From Paramacrobiotus richtersi (lineage: Eukaryota; Tardigrada; Eutardigrada; Parachela; Macrobiotidae), in the NCBI GenBank assembly GCA_034698045.1, contig JAQGAU010000732.1, forward strand, positions 1 to 24,487: a stretch of 24,487 nt of DNA, written 5' to 3'. The notes under the pieces were generated by a model. It made no database searches. It worked only from the letters and a program-made list of their open reading frames with translations, and was not told the DNA's origin. Positions 1 to 10,296 of the stretch are shown one piece after another (within the stretch, counting starts at the first letter, position 1; each line of letters begins with the position of its first letter). The translations under genes were made by a program, and so were the position numbers.

Positions 1-1941
1 TTCTAGCCTAGAAGACTGCGCGACGATGTACACTGACCGTGTCACCGTAGTAATGTTATTGGTTCGTACAGATCTGACATTTTTCTCAAGCTTCTCCAGT
101 TTCCAACAAGATATAGCAGCAATTACTAACAATTCTTAAGCGATATACGCATTCTGTGCCGCTGAAAATCGCGCTCACTGCTTGCTTCATACGTCGTGGC
201 ACCGCAGGTCCGCAGACGGCAGACCTTTACACTACGTTATGTTGGTCCCGTATCACTTTACATTCTAACTAGTAATATGCCTCGTTTGTTTGCGTTTTGT
301 CGAATTCTCAATAGGATTTGATCTGCTCGGGTAACGTTTTGTCGGCACGGTGCATGTGCATTAGACTAACATTTATAAGTAATACTATTTGTCGTTGAAG
401 ACCTGTTTGGCCCGGAGATCTTCGTGGGCTCCGTGTTTCTCAAACCCTACAATCATTTGCGTATTCGTCAAACCAAGCTCAGTTACTCAGCGCCATGCAG
501 CATTTTCAGTCGGGTTCGATTTAGATTTTGATAAAAAGAATAATCAACGTCGGTTTATACTGCTGCATGTCACATGCAAAGGAAAACACGTAACCTTTGC
601 GACATGATTAATTTGAATAACAATAATTTCACAGCTTCTAGTCTTGTTGCACACAATTATAAGTTTACAAGTATTTTGTGTACAAGTGCATGGTACATTA
701 GGACTGGTGCATCACCGTGTATGTAAAATTACCAAATATTTCCTAGTTTTGTGTAAAAACTTATTGTTTTGTTCCGGAATGTGGATGTGGATTCCACACA
801 ACAGTTACGCACTTCGTGGATATAAAGGCATAGTGAACAACCAGGGTTAATATCGTGAAACACATGTGATACAGGTACGTACACGGTACATGCCCTTTGC
901 ATTATAGGGCTCCGTATCTTTCATTTCAGAACTTACAACAGTCGACTTATACATCAGACAACGTATTTTATTATAAATTCCATAAACGTCGGGCCCCTAA
1001 CAGATGAACAAGGTGTTCAGTTTAACACTCTAGATCGGGTCTTCGCGTATACATAACCGATGTGCATTCAATTCCACAATCTACCGTCCATCCAGAAACA
1101 CTTGCCATTCTTCCGGATCATACAACCGTTGCAACAGCGCTAACAACGTTAACCATTAATAATAATAAGAGTTTATTGTCTACCTGCAACGGGGCATCAC
1201 CCCCTTTCTGGCACTGGACAAACAGAAACAGCAACGGGAAAAAAGACACATCTCATCTCATGCAGTAAGATCAAAAGACCGCTAGACAACGGACGGATAC
1301 AAAACACAAGGGTCGCACCATCAGTTAGAATGTTGTTACATGAAATGCATAACCCAAAAGTCAAAACCTCTTAAAGATCAGAAAATCCCAAATCGAATAT
1401 TGTTTCGAACGTCCATCCGTTTCACGGTTTCCAGCAGATTCTTGAAGGCGTTCATCGAGTTGTAGCTTCAGGTGGGAAAACCAGTTCGTTCCAGAGGGAC
1501 GTGATTTTTTCCAGAGGGACGTGATTTTTTCCATGGACGGTTTTGAATTCTTGTCCGTTCCAGGTAGTGGAAATCGGTGCGATATGGTATGGGTGACTAG
1601 CCACATCCACTGCTCCCAACCGCACCCGCAGCACTGGGACTGACCGCCACACTTGCTCCCTTCAGCAGCTGCACATATCCGGGCGCGTAGGATACAGGAA
1701 CCTGATGTTACGGAAATTCGATACGTCACCCGCACTGGACAGGATTGACAACGGCAGAGCCAGAAGGACTCGATCTGCGGCACGCTGTCGACGGCCGCAA
1801 AGATGAAGACAGCGGTACCTGTGTCGGTGGCGAGATGCGGTGCCGCCATACCGATGGAGAAAAGCACCCGTAATGACGGAGAAGGTGACGGTGACGATTT
1901 CATCAACTGTCGTGCTGGGTAGAGGAGTCGTGGCAACTCAC
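1..1941. other. Non-coding stretch, no supported gene
   Basis: I see no convincing gene here. A 208-codon open frame on the minus strand (1361-1987) lacks family motifs and overlaps the last exon of the KH pseudogene in a different frame. On the minus strand near 1609-1705 a frame rich in Ala, Ser, Val and Gly (it contains VPVSYAPGYVQLLKGASVAV) resembles the low-complexity linkers that follow KH domains in Nova proteins, but it ends in a TAG and I cannot join it with confidence. A minus-strand AATAAA lies near 1165 and could be an old polyadenylation signal for the KH locus. Confidence 0.5.
1491..1530. repeat. Perfect 20-bp tandem duplication (two units)
   Basis: The unit CCAGAGGGACGTGATTTTTT occurs twice back to back, at 1491-1510 and 1511-1530. 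Its length is not a multiple of three, so it shifts frame in anything read across it. It looks like a recent local slippage event. Confidence 0.9.
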
Positions 1942-2642
1942 CAGGGAAATAACCCGTCGCGGCGTCGCTTTGGACCTGGAGAAACAAAAACCAGTTTCAG
2001 CAAGACACCTCGTTACGCGACAAAAAAAGTGTGCCTGTACATTTGGATCCGCGTTCAGCTTTCCTGCTGCAGCTGGGCGATGGTTTCGCCTGCAAGAAAC
2101 ACAATCCTCACAAAACACCGAAATGTCACAAACAATATAGCAGGGAAATGTCACAAATTAAATCGGGTATTTTCTGCAGTTTTCCAATTAAATGTTCGAA
2201 TCGTTTTCCAGTTAAAACCAAATTTTCTAATTCTACTTTTGACTACTCATAACAGTAAATTTACTCAATTTAGTCATAATTAAACCCATAAATTATTCAT
2301 AAATTGCCGAGCGAAATCATGTCAGTATAATAAAACGCATATCAGTGTGCGCAACGATTATGCAACCGGTACAAAGTGCAAGAAACAGCACTTACCTCCT
2401 TTGCCGATGATGGCCCCTGCAAAGAAAGGAAGAGGTTGCGTGTGGGTGTAAGTGTTGAGCGGAAACACGTGCGGACGGGCGACAGGCAGGCAGTTTAAAG
2501 TCGCCTGGCGGTCATTCACCCGTGCCCCAATGTCACAGGCAAAGGCAACACTGGGACCAGCCAGAAACTGATTAGAGCGCACAACTCGCATTCCACTTAC
2601 CGGCCATGCCCGGCGCCAGGATCTTGAAGAACGTCAGTCCTT
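1942..2642 (-). pseudogene. Nova/pasilla-like KH domain, broken copy
   Basis: Four small minus-strand exons rebuild most of a type-I KH RNA-binding domain. They are 2642-2601 (GLTFFKILAPGMA), 2416-2396 (a 21-nt exon giving the GxxG loop, GAIIGKG), 2089-2041 (ETIAQLQQES, then TRIQ) and 1975-1942 (SKA, later GYFPG in another frame). Each exon has usable borders: acceptors TTTTACAG, TTTGCAG, TCTTGCAG and TTCTCCAG; donors GTAAGT, GTAAGT, GTACAG and GTGAGT. Phases agree across the first three joins. The order matches the first KH domain of the Nova/pasilla splicing regulators, where the same positions read GAIIGKGGETI and later MSKA and YPG. Two lesions break it: a TGA at 2057-2055 where the family has Gly, and a one-base frame change inside 1942-1975. 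No upstream start exon or further KH domain was found. It is either a pseudogene or a real gene damaged by assembly errors. Confidence 0.7.
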
Positions 2643-3269
2643 CTGTAAAATATAAAACAACCCTATCATTCCAACCGCAAAGATCGCTGGAAAAAACGAG
2701 AAATGCCAGTAAAAAGCCAGATTTCTGATCGATGTGCTGCAAGGACTTGCTACGATACTGACGGCTAATTCCCTGTACGGGAGTATGATTACCGCTACGG
2801 CTAGTACAGAGTCGCTTGACCATGCAGACTGACGAAACCCAATCTGATTCAAGCAAAATCCTAATTCTCGAAACGTTTCGTAATGCGGAAGTAGGGGAAC
2901 CTGAGTTTCGTCAACAGTTTGTTTACGTTTTCGTCCTCTGCTACAACATACAGCATGGAACACAGTACGCAGTATTGTGGCTTATGGTAACGCAGTGTTG
3001 AGCAGGCAGTGATTCGCTGTTCAGGGCTGTGTTACTGATTTTTTGCCGTACGAGGACGTTGTTTTAATTACTGTTATTTAATAACTAATTAATTATTATT
3101 TTGCAAAAAAATTCGAATTTCGAAAAAGATTTCCTGGCCAGTTGATTTAGTTCTATAACATGGCGCAAAATGGCTAGCCCGTGAAATTGAATTCAGCTGG
3201 GTTAATGGCCGTGACCTGCATATTTTCTGATGGAGTCATGTTGTTATCATTTTGCCGCTTCTCCTTTAG
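2643..3269. other. Intergenic, AT-rich in its second half
   Basis: This stretch lies between the KH exons on the minus strand and the F-box-like gene on the plus strand. 3056-3125 is strongly AT-rich. I looked for the missing upstream KH exon (minus) and for the missing Agenet modules of the downstream gene (plus) and recognised neither. Confidence 0.5.
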
Positions 3270-3320
3270 GTTTACGTGCTGCTTTCGGCGCTTATCCGCC
3301 GAGCCGATACTCTTGACAGC

Positions 3321-5746
3321 ATGCGTTTCCGCTCCCCCACCGTGGTCTGTTCTGACGGCGACATCCAATCGCTATATCGCGACCCGACCACTTTCCCACA
3401 GATCTTTGGCTGCCTAATGACCGTGCAGCAGAGCCAGCTTCGTGGCGTGTGCAAAACGTGGGACGCGATCCTGATGTCGGCTGTGGTCCGTCGGACACTG
3501 ATCATCTGCGAACCGCATTGTAGCCCTCATTACTCACACAAACGGTACCGCTTGGCCGCGTCCCTGTACCACTGCTGGACACCTCAGACCAGGACGTTGA
3601 GCCTTGGTGGTGGGAACGCGAACGGCGACGCCCAGCTGGATGACATTACTCACCTTATACACCGCACAATGACCGAAAAGGGACTGCCGACTGTCAGAAC
3701 GCTGTTGTTGACTGGATACTGGGATAGTGATAAGAAGGCGTCCAACTGTGTCAGCGCCATGGGCGCGGCATTTGTACGGCTGGCGGGAGTTTGCCAACAG
3801 GTAGTCCTGAGGAATGTCGAAGTCGCCGTATGGGTGAATCAATCCTATCACTATTTATTTGGCGAAGACCTTCTGGTTTTACGCTGCGCAAGCCAACGGT
3901 TCACTCGTCAACTGACCGTCAACGGTTTCTGGGCCGTCTTGAACAATGGGCTTCGCGATCTGGATTCTCATGACATTGAGAACTTGGCGGAATGGGTCAG
4001 CGGAAGTGCTGCGCTTTCCGACACGACGGTCGCCGAGCAAATTGCTCAGGTGAGGAGAGATATTTCAATAAAAATAAGCATCCGCCTGCTCCAAAAGTTC
4101 GTCTATGTAGTGGCTCGCGGGCGTGGCTTTACACACCTTGTCATTAATTGTTCAGGCAGTAGCGTAGAGTATGTCGGATAAAAAAGGTATACAGCGGTGC
4201 CCAGCCAAGTCTGGGCAACGGGTTTTAGTTCCTCCCATTGACCACCATGAAGCCTGACAGTTGATTTTCTAATGCGCTCCAGACGTCCATTCATCGTGCT
4301 ATCTTCCACGGTAAAAAACTTGGTTTCATCTGATGGTCGGAATTTTTTACGAATTCTTTTTCGAAGCGTACCGTACCAGCTTCGAAAATTTGTCCGAGCC
4401 GTTCTCTGCCTTTCCTCAGAACTTATAAAATAATTTCTATAAAGTTCCAGAATGTATAGTTTCTCTCCGTCTTACGTTCATTCGAAAGAGCGCTCTTTCA
4501 TCTTCTTCCGAGAAGCAAGAAAGATTGCCTTCGATCCGCTGTCCGTCTGCTGTGGGCGGTGGCGCGGGCAACTGCGTCGAACTTGACCAGTTGCTAGTTT
4601 GACCTTTACCATGCGACCCGATGAAGCTGCACAGGGCTGTTTTTGCTACGTAGCTGTAGAGAACGAACCCAAATGTCCGTTACATTTCAAATCCATAGCG
4701 TTTACAATGCACTGTCAAACCTATTTGACCTTAAATCTTTCGGTCTTGTTTTCGTCACCACTGCTTGCGACTATTTTTATATCAAAATTTGAAACCGTTC
4801 TATGCACCGCTGGCGCGTCGCATACCCGTACCGATGCTTCTTTTGACATCATTAGGTCATACTCTATCTATAAACTATCAAAGTGTTTTTGAAAACTTGC
4901 TCTTGCGCATCCACGAGCGCTTGTGTTTCACATGTGTTTTAACATAGGAGTCTATGGGAGATGAAATTCGGAGGTTCGCCGTGCCGGGCTTTGATTGTAA
5001 AATACAACTGTTTCAAGTTTTCTTAATGGAAACGCTTGTGTTTTATCCATTGAAGCATGCGAAGTGCTTGAATATATACTGCGGTAGTTTCTACACTCAT
5101 GTTTGTACTACAAGAAAAAAAGACTCTATCCTCACGTGTTCAAACTGGATTCTGCGGAGCCGGTTAATAGGCAGATACTCTCTTTGAAATACGTTAGATG
5201 GAGGACAAAAAGTTATCCTAGAAAAGGGCTCAAAGTAAGCCTGGTAGCTACGCAACACTGGATGGAGCAGGTCAAACGCGGTTGCCCAGACTTGGCTGGG
5301 CACCACTGTAACTGTCTTGTATTATTATTATTATTATTATAACACTGCAGTAGCCAAATTAACCTTTTAGAAGGGACTTCAACGGCAATTGGAAATGTTT
5401 TGATTTTGTGAAGTTTATCAGTTTTTTGGATGATTTTTGAATTATGAATTTAGATAAAAGTACTCAAGGTGGGGTATTGTCCATGAATACTGTCCTTGGG
5501 GTCGGCTGGAAGTGTCGTACGAATCGCACAACTGCTTCCGGTAATTTGTTTTTCGAACATGTAGAACCTATTCTATGTTAGCGCGGTACGGTTAAATTCT
5601 GCAAGTACTACTGTACTGGAGTGCTTCATTTGATCTTGTATGTCCATTCTGTGTAAGTGAAATTGCTGACAAACTGCACGCTGCCTTTGCAGATCCTCAA
5701 CATCATCCAGACTCTGGATCCCCGCGCCGGTTCCCGCTACCAGTGA
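3321..5746 (+). CDS. F-box-like protein, N-terminally short Agenet/F-box paralogue
   Basis: Proposed exons are 3321-4049 and 5693-5746 (260 codons). The first ATG is at 3321, but the frame opens just after an acceptor-like CTCCTTTAG at 3261-3269, and its first codons (VYVLLSA, then MRFRSP) match the end of the second Agenet module of the 17-20 kb genes, so an upstream exon may be missing. The F-box-like segment (FPQIFGCLMTVQQSQLRGVC followed by KTWDAIL) lies at about residues 31-60 and keeps the family pattern of a conserved VC..WD after the first helices. A long diverged C-terminal half follows. The donor CAG/GTGAGG at 4050 has the same phase and preceding Gln as the paralogue at 18019. The acceptor TTTGCAG at 5692 opens on ILN, as in that paralogue. 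The frame stops at a TGA (5744-5746), yet similarity resumes beyond it to a TAA at 5879-5881. F-box proteins normally bind SKP1 in SCF ubiquitin ligases. Function here is inferred, and the gene may be decaying. Confidence 0.5.
4191..4219 (-). repeat. 29-bp repeat arm, inverted partner at 5281-5309
   Basis: This stretch is the reverse complement of 5281-5309 with one mismatch in 29 bases. Weaker similarity continues inward on both sides. It falls inside the proposed long intron of the F-box-like gene. With the other arm it suggests either two oppositely oriented copies of one interspersed repeat or the ends of a 1.1-kb element. Confidence 0.8.
5281..5340 (+). repeat. Interspersed-repeat end with (ATT)n tail
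   Basis: The 29-bp motif GTTGCCCAGACTTGGCTGGG plus nine more bases is followed closely by an (ATT)n microsatellite at 5321-5340. A conserved sequence ending in a simple-repeat tail is typical of the 3' end of non-LTR retrotransposons or SINEs. The inverted copy at 4191-4219 lacks the ATT tail. No reverse transcriptase or transposase motif was recognised nearby. Confidence 0.5.
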
Positions 5747-5881
5747 ATGTCATTTGAAGAGGGTGGTTTGGGCGGTGTCGATGTGCGGGTCCTCACAAAG
5801 ATCACCTTGCATATGCTGCATCGGCTCATGAATCGTGAACCACTCACATACAATGTCATGTTTGTTCTTGATGTTAATTAA

Positions 5882-6987
5882 TGCATTTAGGCCATAGCGG
5901 CAGACAAATGAATGTTCCAGTGCCTGCAGAGGTTATACATGGGTCCTTATTACTTCTAGTGGAAATTTGAAATTATTTTCGCTTTTTATGGATCATTCCG
6001 AATGGTGCGCGTTTTTTCCCGTGTTTTTTAATTTATGGTCAGATGGTTTTCTCATTTCTTTATCTGGTATGATTTTGTAAAACAATGCTCAGTTCTGTGT
6101 TGCTTTGCTTGAAATAAAAGGGATAATATTCAGCAATAAATAAAAAGAGATAACATACCAAAATCAGCACAAGACCAAATTTTACAAAATATGTGATAAC
6201 ATACTGGAAATTCGACAAACTAATCGCCACACAAAAATATGAGAACACTTGATGCAACAAAATCTCGCTTCTGTAAAAATAACTACTAGTACATTTATGT
6301 GAGGAAGGCCTGCAGAAACAGCTGAATGCACATACTCTCTAAACTGTCCAAGAAGTTTACCGAGCAAGGGAATTTCATGCGTTTACGACAATACCCATCC
6401 GCCGCAGCTTGACAAGACGTTCGTGCATTACTCGAAATTAACGCAATAGTCCGGTGAATCCACACAGTGACTAGAAACAACTGCATCACCGTCAGCCAAC
6501 ATTTTTATTAAATTCATGCAAAAATTAAATAACAGAACGGAACAGTAAATGTAATTAAATTCACACAACGGTTAAATGATTAAACAAAAGCTTGACTGTG
6601 ATACATTTTTCTGCTTTTGAGCTAATAATTATGCCATAAGTGCTACCCCCAGAATATGCGCAAGATAACTGCTGGGTGGTGACCAAAACCGCGCCGTCCG
6701 AATGATGCTTCCAGTTGCAGTTTTTTACCGTGCAGCGGCGTAGCGAGTTGATCGCCGACATATGCGTTTTTTACTGTAGCGTGGATGGTCGGTTGGTACG
6801 AGGATAACTATACTACTGTGCCACCACGCTGGCGGAATACTTACGCGGCACGCCAATCTGGAGCCAGTGGTTTAAGGAATCTGGTTTGCTTTCTTTCCTT
6901 CTGTTCGACTTGTGGAAATTCTGCATTAGTCATTATTTATCATTTTTCTACGCCATTCTCTCTTGCTCGTGCGCCATACAACAAAAA
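5882..6987. other. Intergenic, AT-rich, no gene seen
   Basis: This lies between the end of the F-box-like gene and the ATG of the BTB-BACK gene. It is AT-rich with many stops in all frames. The 6886-6987 portion probably contains the 5' UTR of the downstream gene. I recognised no core promoter motif. Confidence 0.5.
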
Positions 6988-8866
6988 ATGTCGGGAGCTT
7001 TGGCCGAGAATGGAAAAGCGAAAGACTGGCATTCCAGTAAGCACATCGCCAAGCGGGCTCGTTATCTGCTCAATCATCCCGACCTGGAGATCCCTAGCGA
7101 TGTCGCTTTCCTGGTTGGGGATGGACAGAATGAACCGAGGAAGACGTTCAAATGCCATAAGTAAGTGTACAGATAGCTGCAACCGAGCCGTGTGTAATTC
7201 ACGCTTCGTAGTGTCTGTTTCGGTTTGCGTGGGCTTGAGCTTGTTATCGCCCTATCAGACAGTTTGGCCACGTATTTACCAAGACGGCAGCCAATTTATA
7301 GCATGCTGTTAGCATTTCTGTGCCGTGCTAGGTTCTTGCTGGCGATGGTAAGCTCGATGTTCCAGACAATGTTTTACGGATCATTTCCCGAAACGGAGGA
7401 CCCCATCAAGATTCCCGATGTGTCTCCAACTGCATTCCAACTTATGCTACGGTGGGGACAGAACTCCGTCAAATCTACGTACTTCGATAGAGATCCACTT
7501 TTGACAATGTTGTGTGCTCGTAATTGCAGGTACGCGTATGGAGAACGCATTAAACTCGCTGACGTGGGTAGTCTGGAAAACGCACTGGACACCCTGTACT
7601 GCGCGAAGAAGTACATAATCGATAAACTGGCACGTACCTGTCGGGGACGTATCCAGTTCCTCATTGGCACATTTCAAGAAGATCCTTGCGTAGTTTTTCA
7701 GAGGGTAAGAGACTCCGTTTTCATTGTCGATCGCACTTGTCACTTGACATAATGGCGTTTAATGTACCAGTTAAGCAGGGTTTCTTCGATTCGGACGGAT
7801 ACCGTATAGTTGTGTCTTCTGTAGGCGCCCCAGATGGACGAAGAAGATTTAACCGTCCTGGCTCTTGCCATGATCGCCCTGAACGCTGCTGAAGTTCTGC
7901 ACGGAGACGGTCTTCCTCGCCTTTCTTTCAACTGCCTGAAAGCAATCGTTGACTATCCTCACCTGAACGCGGAAGAACCTGACGTCTACCTCGGTGTTCG
8001 TCGGTACGTATTTAGGCGACATGGTGTAATTTTCATTGTGGCATACAATTTCTGCTTTACAGTTGGGTGGAGCACAACGTGGACGCCGTTGAGGGGCGGA
8101 CCCTGCGGGATGACTTTGGCTCGCTACTGTACTCGATCCGATTTCCTCTGTTCAGCGCCACCGAACTCGCTGATGGGCCTGTGATGGTGCGGATTGATCA
8201 CGAGTCCCTGTCAGCGTTTCAGTGCTGTTTTCGTTGCAGGATGGCCTACTGACTTCCAGGGAAGCCAGCAGTGTTGTCGAGTCTAATTTGGCCGAAATCA
8301 CCCCTATGCTGCCGTTCGTCGTTGCGCCACGCACTCCATTGCCAGCTCCATTGATGTGCACCTTTGCACGGCTACATAGCCGGGCATTGATCAAGGAGTT
8401 TTGCGTTGCTTTGGGTCGGGATCCTCAGGGAAGTATGACCGAACAAGTATTACTGGAAGCGCGTCCCGATTTGGCGCCGGAGTGTTGTGCATTTTTGCGG
8501 CGTTCCTTCGAGGCTGGCTTGCACGTCCCAATCGCGTTCTACAGCAGTAATCTCCCGGCAAATAAATGCGATGTTCATAAGAAAAAACCTGCCCCATTCT
8601 CGGCAGCTGTTGCGGAAGAGCGCAACGCCCTCTTGCATTCTGTCACGAGCGCCTGTTGGTTCGAATGGGACGACAAGGAGGGCGCCGTGTGTGATTTCCG
8701 GATTGGAATTGGCAGGAAACCCCATCGCTATCACAGTGCCGTTTTTGGTTACCTTCTTGGTCTGCAAGAGAAGGATCAGTGGGTGCCATTCGAATTGTGG
8801 GATGATCAGCGCATTAAGGAGGTTGACCAGTTCCGCATGTGTCTCTCTGACATAACCCTTCAGTAA
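6988..8866 (+). CDS. BTB-BACK protein of the BTBD type, novel C-terminus
   Basis: The six exons are 6988-7160, 7332-7451, 7530-7704, 7825-8003, 8063-8180 and 8240-8866, giving 463 residues. Introns are 171, 78, 120, 59 and 59 nt, all GT..AG with consistent phase. The ATG at 6988 follows an A-rich context (ACAAAAA). The BTB domain starts near residue 37 (SDVAFLVGDG), has the conserved CHKFLLAMVSSMFQTMFYG across the first junction (56-74), IPDVSPTAF near 86-94, and LDTLYCAKKYII at 117-128. This spacing and wording match the BTBD1/2/3/6 group, whose members act as CUL3 adaptors. A BACK-like helical segment covers about 160-255. The BTBD family normally ends in a PHR beta-sandwich; I do not recognise one here. 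Residues 256-463 instead form an unfamiliar region with a short KKKP stretch and an acidic, aromatic tail. No paralogue of this gene is visible in the window. Confidence 0.85.
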
Positions 8867-9509
8867 CTTTCGGCTGTCGTTTCTGTATCTGAGGTTTTCC
8901 GTGTCTCCGACTCATTTTCCCTGTTGCGCGGGTAATTTTGTGCTGCTTATGTTAGCTCGTAACTTATTACATTTGTAAGTTTGAATTGTCGCTTTTTTGC
9001 CGTGCGCATGCCGTCCATGATGCACTGGTCTCCATTTGAATCGTGAACCCGCGGTTGAGAGTTTTGACTATGTGTGAGTTGGATCTATTTATATATATAC
9101 TTTGGTTGGAGAGAGAAATGGTCGTTGAGACGCATTGGCATAAACTGCATTCTTAGTGTGAGGAAATACCGGACAAGCACATGAAGCAATAGCTTGTCAG
9201 CAAAGTTCCTGTATTCACCAGCTAGTGCTGATGTAGGCTTTTTTGCTATGGAGAAGTACAGTATCTTACAACGTACTATGGCCTTTCGTCGTTCAAGGGA
9301 CTTTTTTGTCAGTTAGCTGACGTAGAAAATCGCTCAGGACTCAATATACCTGTGTATCCTGTAAGTGAAGTTGTTACAATATTTCTTTCTTGCGAACAAA
9401 ATTTATGGATTTCGCGCTGTTTACAGAAATACAATAATCCTACTTAAATTATGAATTAACCTGCAGCAATGCACTATAGCAGTAGAAATGCTCAGTTATT
9501 AAAATTTCG
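8867..9509. other. Intergenic, likely 3' UTR then spacer
   Basis: This holds the 3' flank of the BTB-BACK gene and the space where exon 1 of the adjacent BTB pseudogene should be. I searched it for the conserved exon-1 signals of that family (a VRG start and GDWI in the middle) and found none. There is a short TA-rich run near 9089-9102. Confidence 0.5.
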
Positions 9510-10296
9510 GGACGAACGTTGACGTTACAACGTTGACGAACACGGGACAAGAGATTGGCAGACGGAATCTTATGGACTTAAGCAAAATTCTGTTTGGATA
9601 GATCGCAACAGAGCGGCAGCGTCGGACGGCTTTCGCCTGCATTTTCGCACCCACCGACACCATCTCGGTGGAGCTGATCAACGCCGAGGAATTGGTGCCT
9701 TCTGCTCAGCGGTAGGACGGCTACACCGCACAACTTCATACCGATTGTGTCCTGATTTCCCCGACAACGAACGACTCCTGTGTCATCGGTTCATCCTGGC
9801 CACTCGCTCCAGTGTCTTCGCGGCCATGTTCGAGCACAATATGCAGGAGAAACGGAGCGGTATCTGCGAGGTTGAAGATATCGATGGGAATGTGGTGGAA
9901 ATTTTCTTGAAGTTCCCGTACACAAATTGAGCCGATCCCGAACGGATGAAGGATATTACTGATCAGGAAGTGTACAAAGCCCCGGATAAGTATGATGTTC
10001 CGGTGCTGGGTCGGGCATGTGAGAAGATCATGGTGGACCATTCGAGGTAAATGTTTAGATGGCTTCGTTGCTGTACTGAAAATTGTTGACTAGCTACGAT
10101 TCAATCAGAATGCAGTACAGATAAGTCTCACTCGAGCAAGGTACAATAATAAAATTAATAGCAATTTTTACCGATAGCACTGCATTAACTGTAACGGTAT
10201 CCTTCTGTCTCTAGTATTAAGACGGCGCTTACCTACCTCGAGTTCCCAGTGGCTCGTGGACTGAGTACTGTAGCTGAAGATGTGAACCATCAGTAA
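9510..10296 (+). pseudogene. Broken BTB-family gene, exons 2 and 3 only
   Basis: Exon 2 relic 9510-10046 and exon 3 relic 10215-10296 match the three intact BTB genes of this window. Readable blocks include IFAPTDTISVELI, then TDCVLIS in one frame, and after a frameshift CHRFILATRSSVFAAMFEHN and EDIDGNVVEI in another. Lesions: a TAG at the Trp of the family's LWDG motif, a one-frame shift just after TDCVLIS, a TGA at 9928-9930 where the paralogues have Arg (CGA to TGA), and an acceptor AG changed to CG before 9510. The exon-2 donor (AG/GTAAAT) and the exon-3 acceptor (TCTCTAG) survive, and exon 3 still reads IKTALTYLEFPVARGL to a TAA. Exon 1 was not found. Confidence 0.85.

Noticed and set aside
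511..520. GGTTCGATT-type motif that resembles a tRNA B box
   Set aside because: No matching A box, acceptor stem or anticodon arm could be folded around it; similar short hits near 2198 and 16911 also fail.
1062..1268. Open frame of 68 codons on the plus strand with Thr-rich content
   Set aside because: No splice-site pairing, no recognisable domain and no conservation inside the window.
1361..1987. 208-codon open frame on the minus strand, cysteine-rich in the middle
   Set aside because: It has no family motif, runs through the tandem 20-bp repeat and overlaps the KH exon at 1942-1975, whose conserved frame only partly coincides with it. Length alone is weak evidence in GC-richer DNA.
2055..2057. 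TGA recoding (selenocysteine or readthrough) in the KH domain, and similarly at 5744 and 9928
   Set aside because: TGA breaks occur in several places, but TAA and TAG breaks occur in the same relics (23585 and the TAG before the DGYTAQ block), along with frameshifts. Ordinary decay or sequence error explains them better.
6785..7312. Plus-strand frame of 175 codons overlapping the start of the BTB-BACK gene
   Set aside because: It crosses the ATG and first intron of the better-supported gene in another frame and has no domain.
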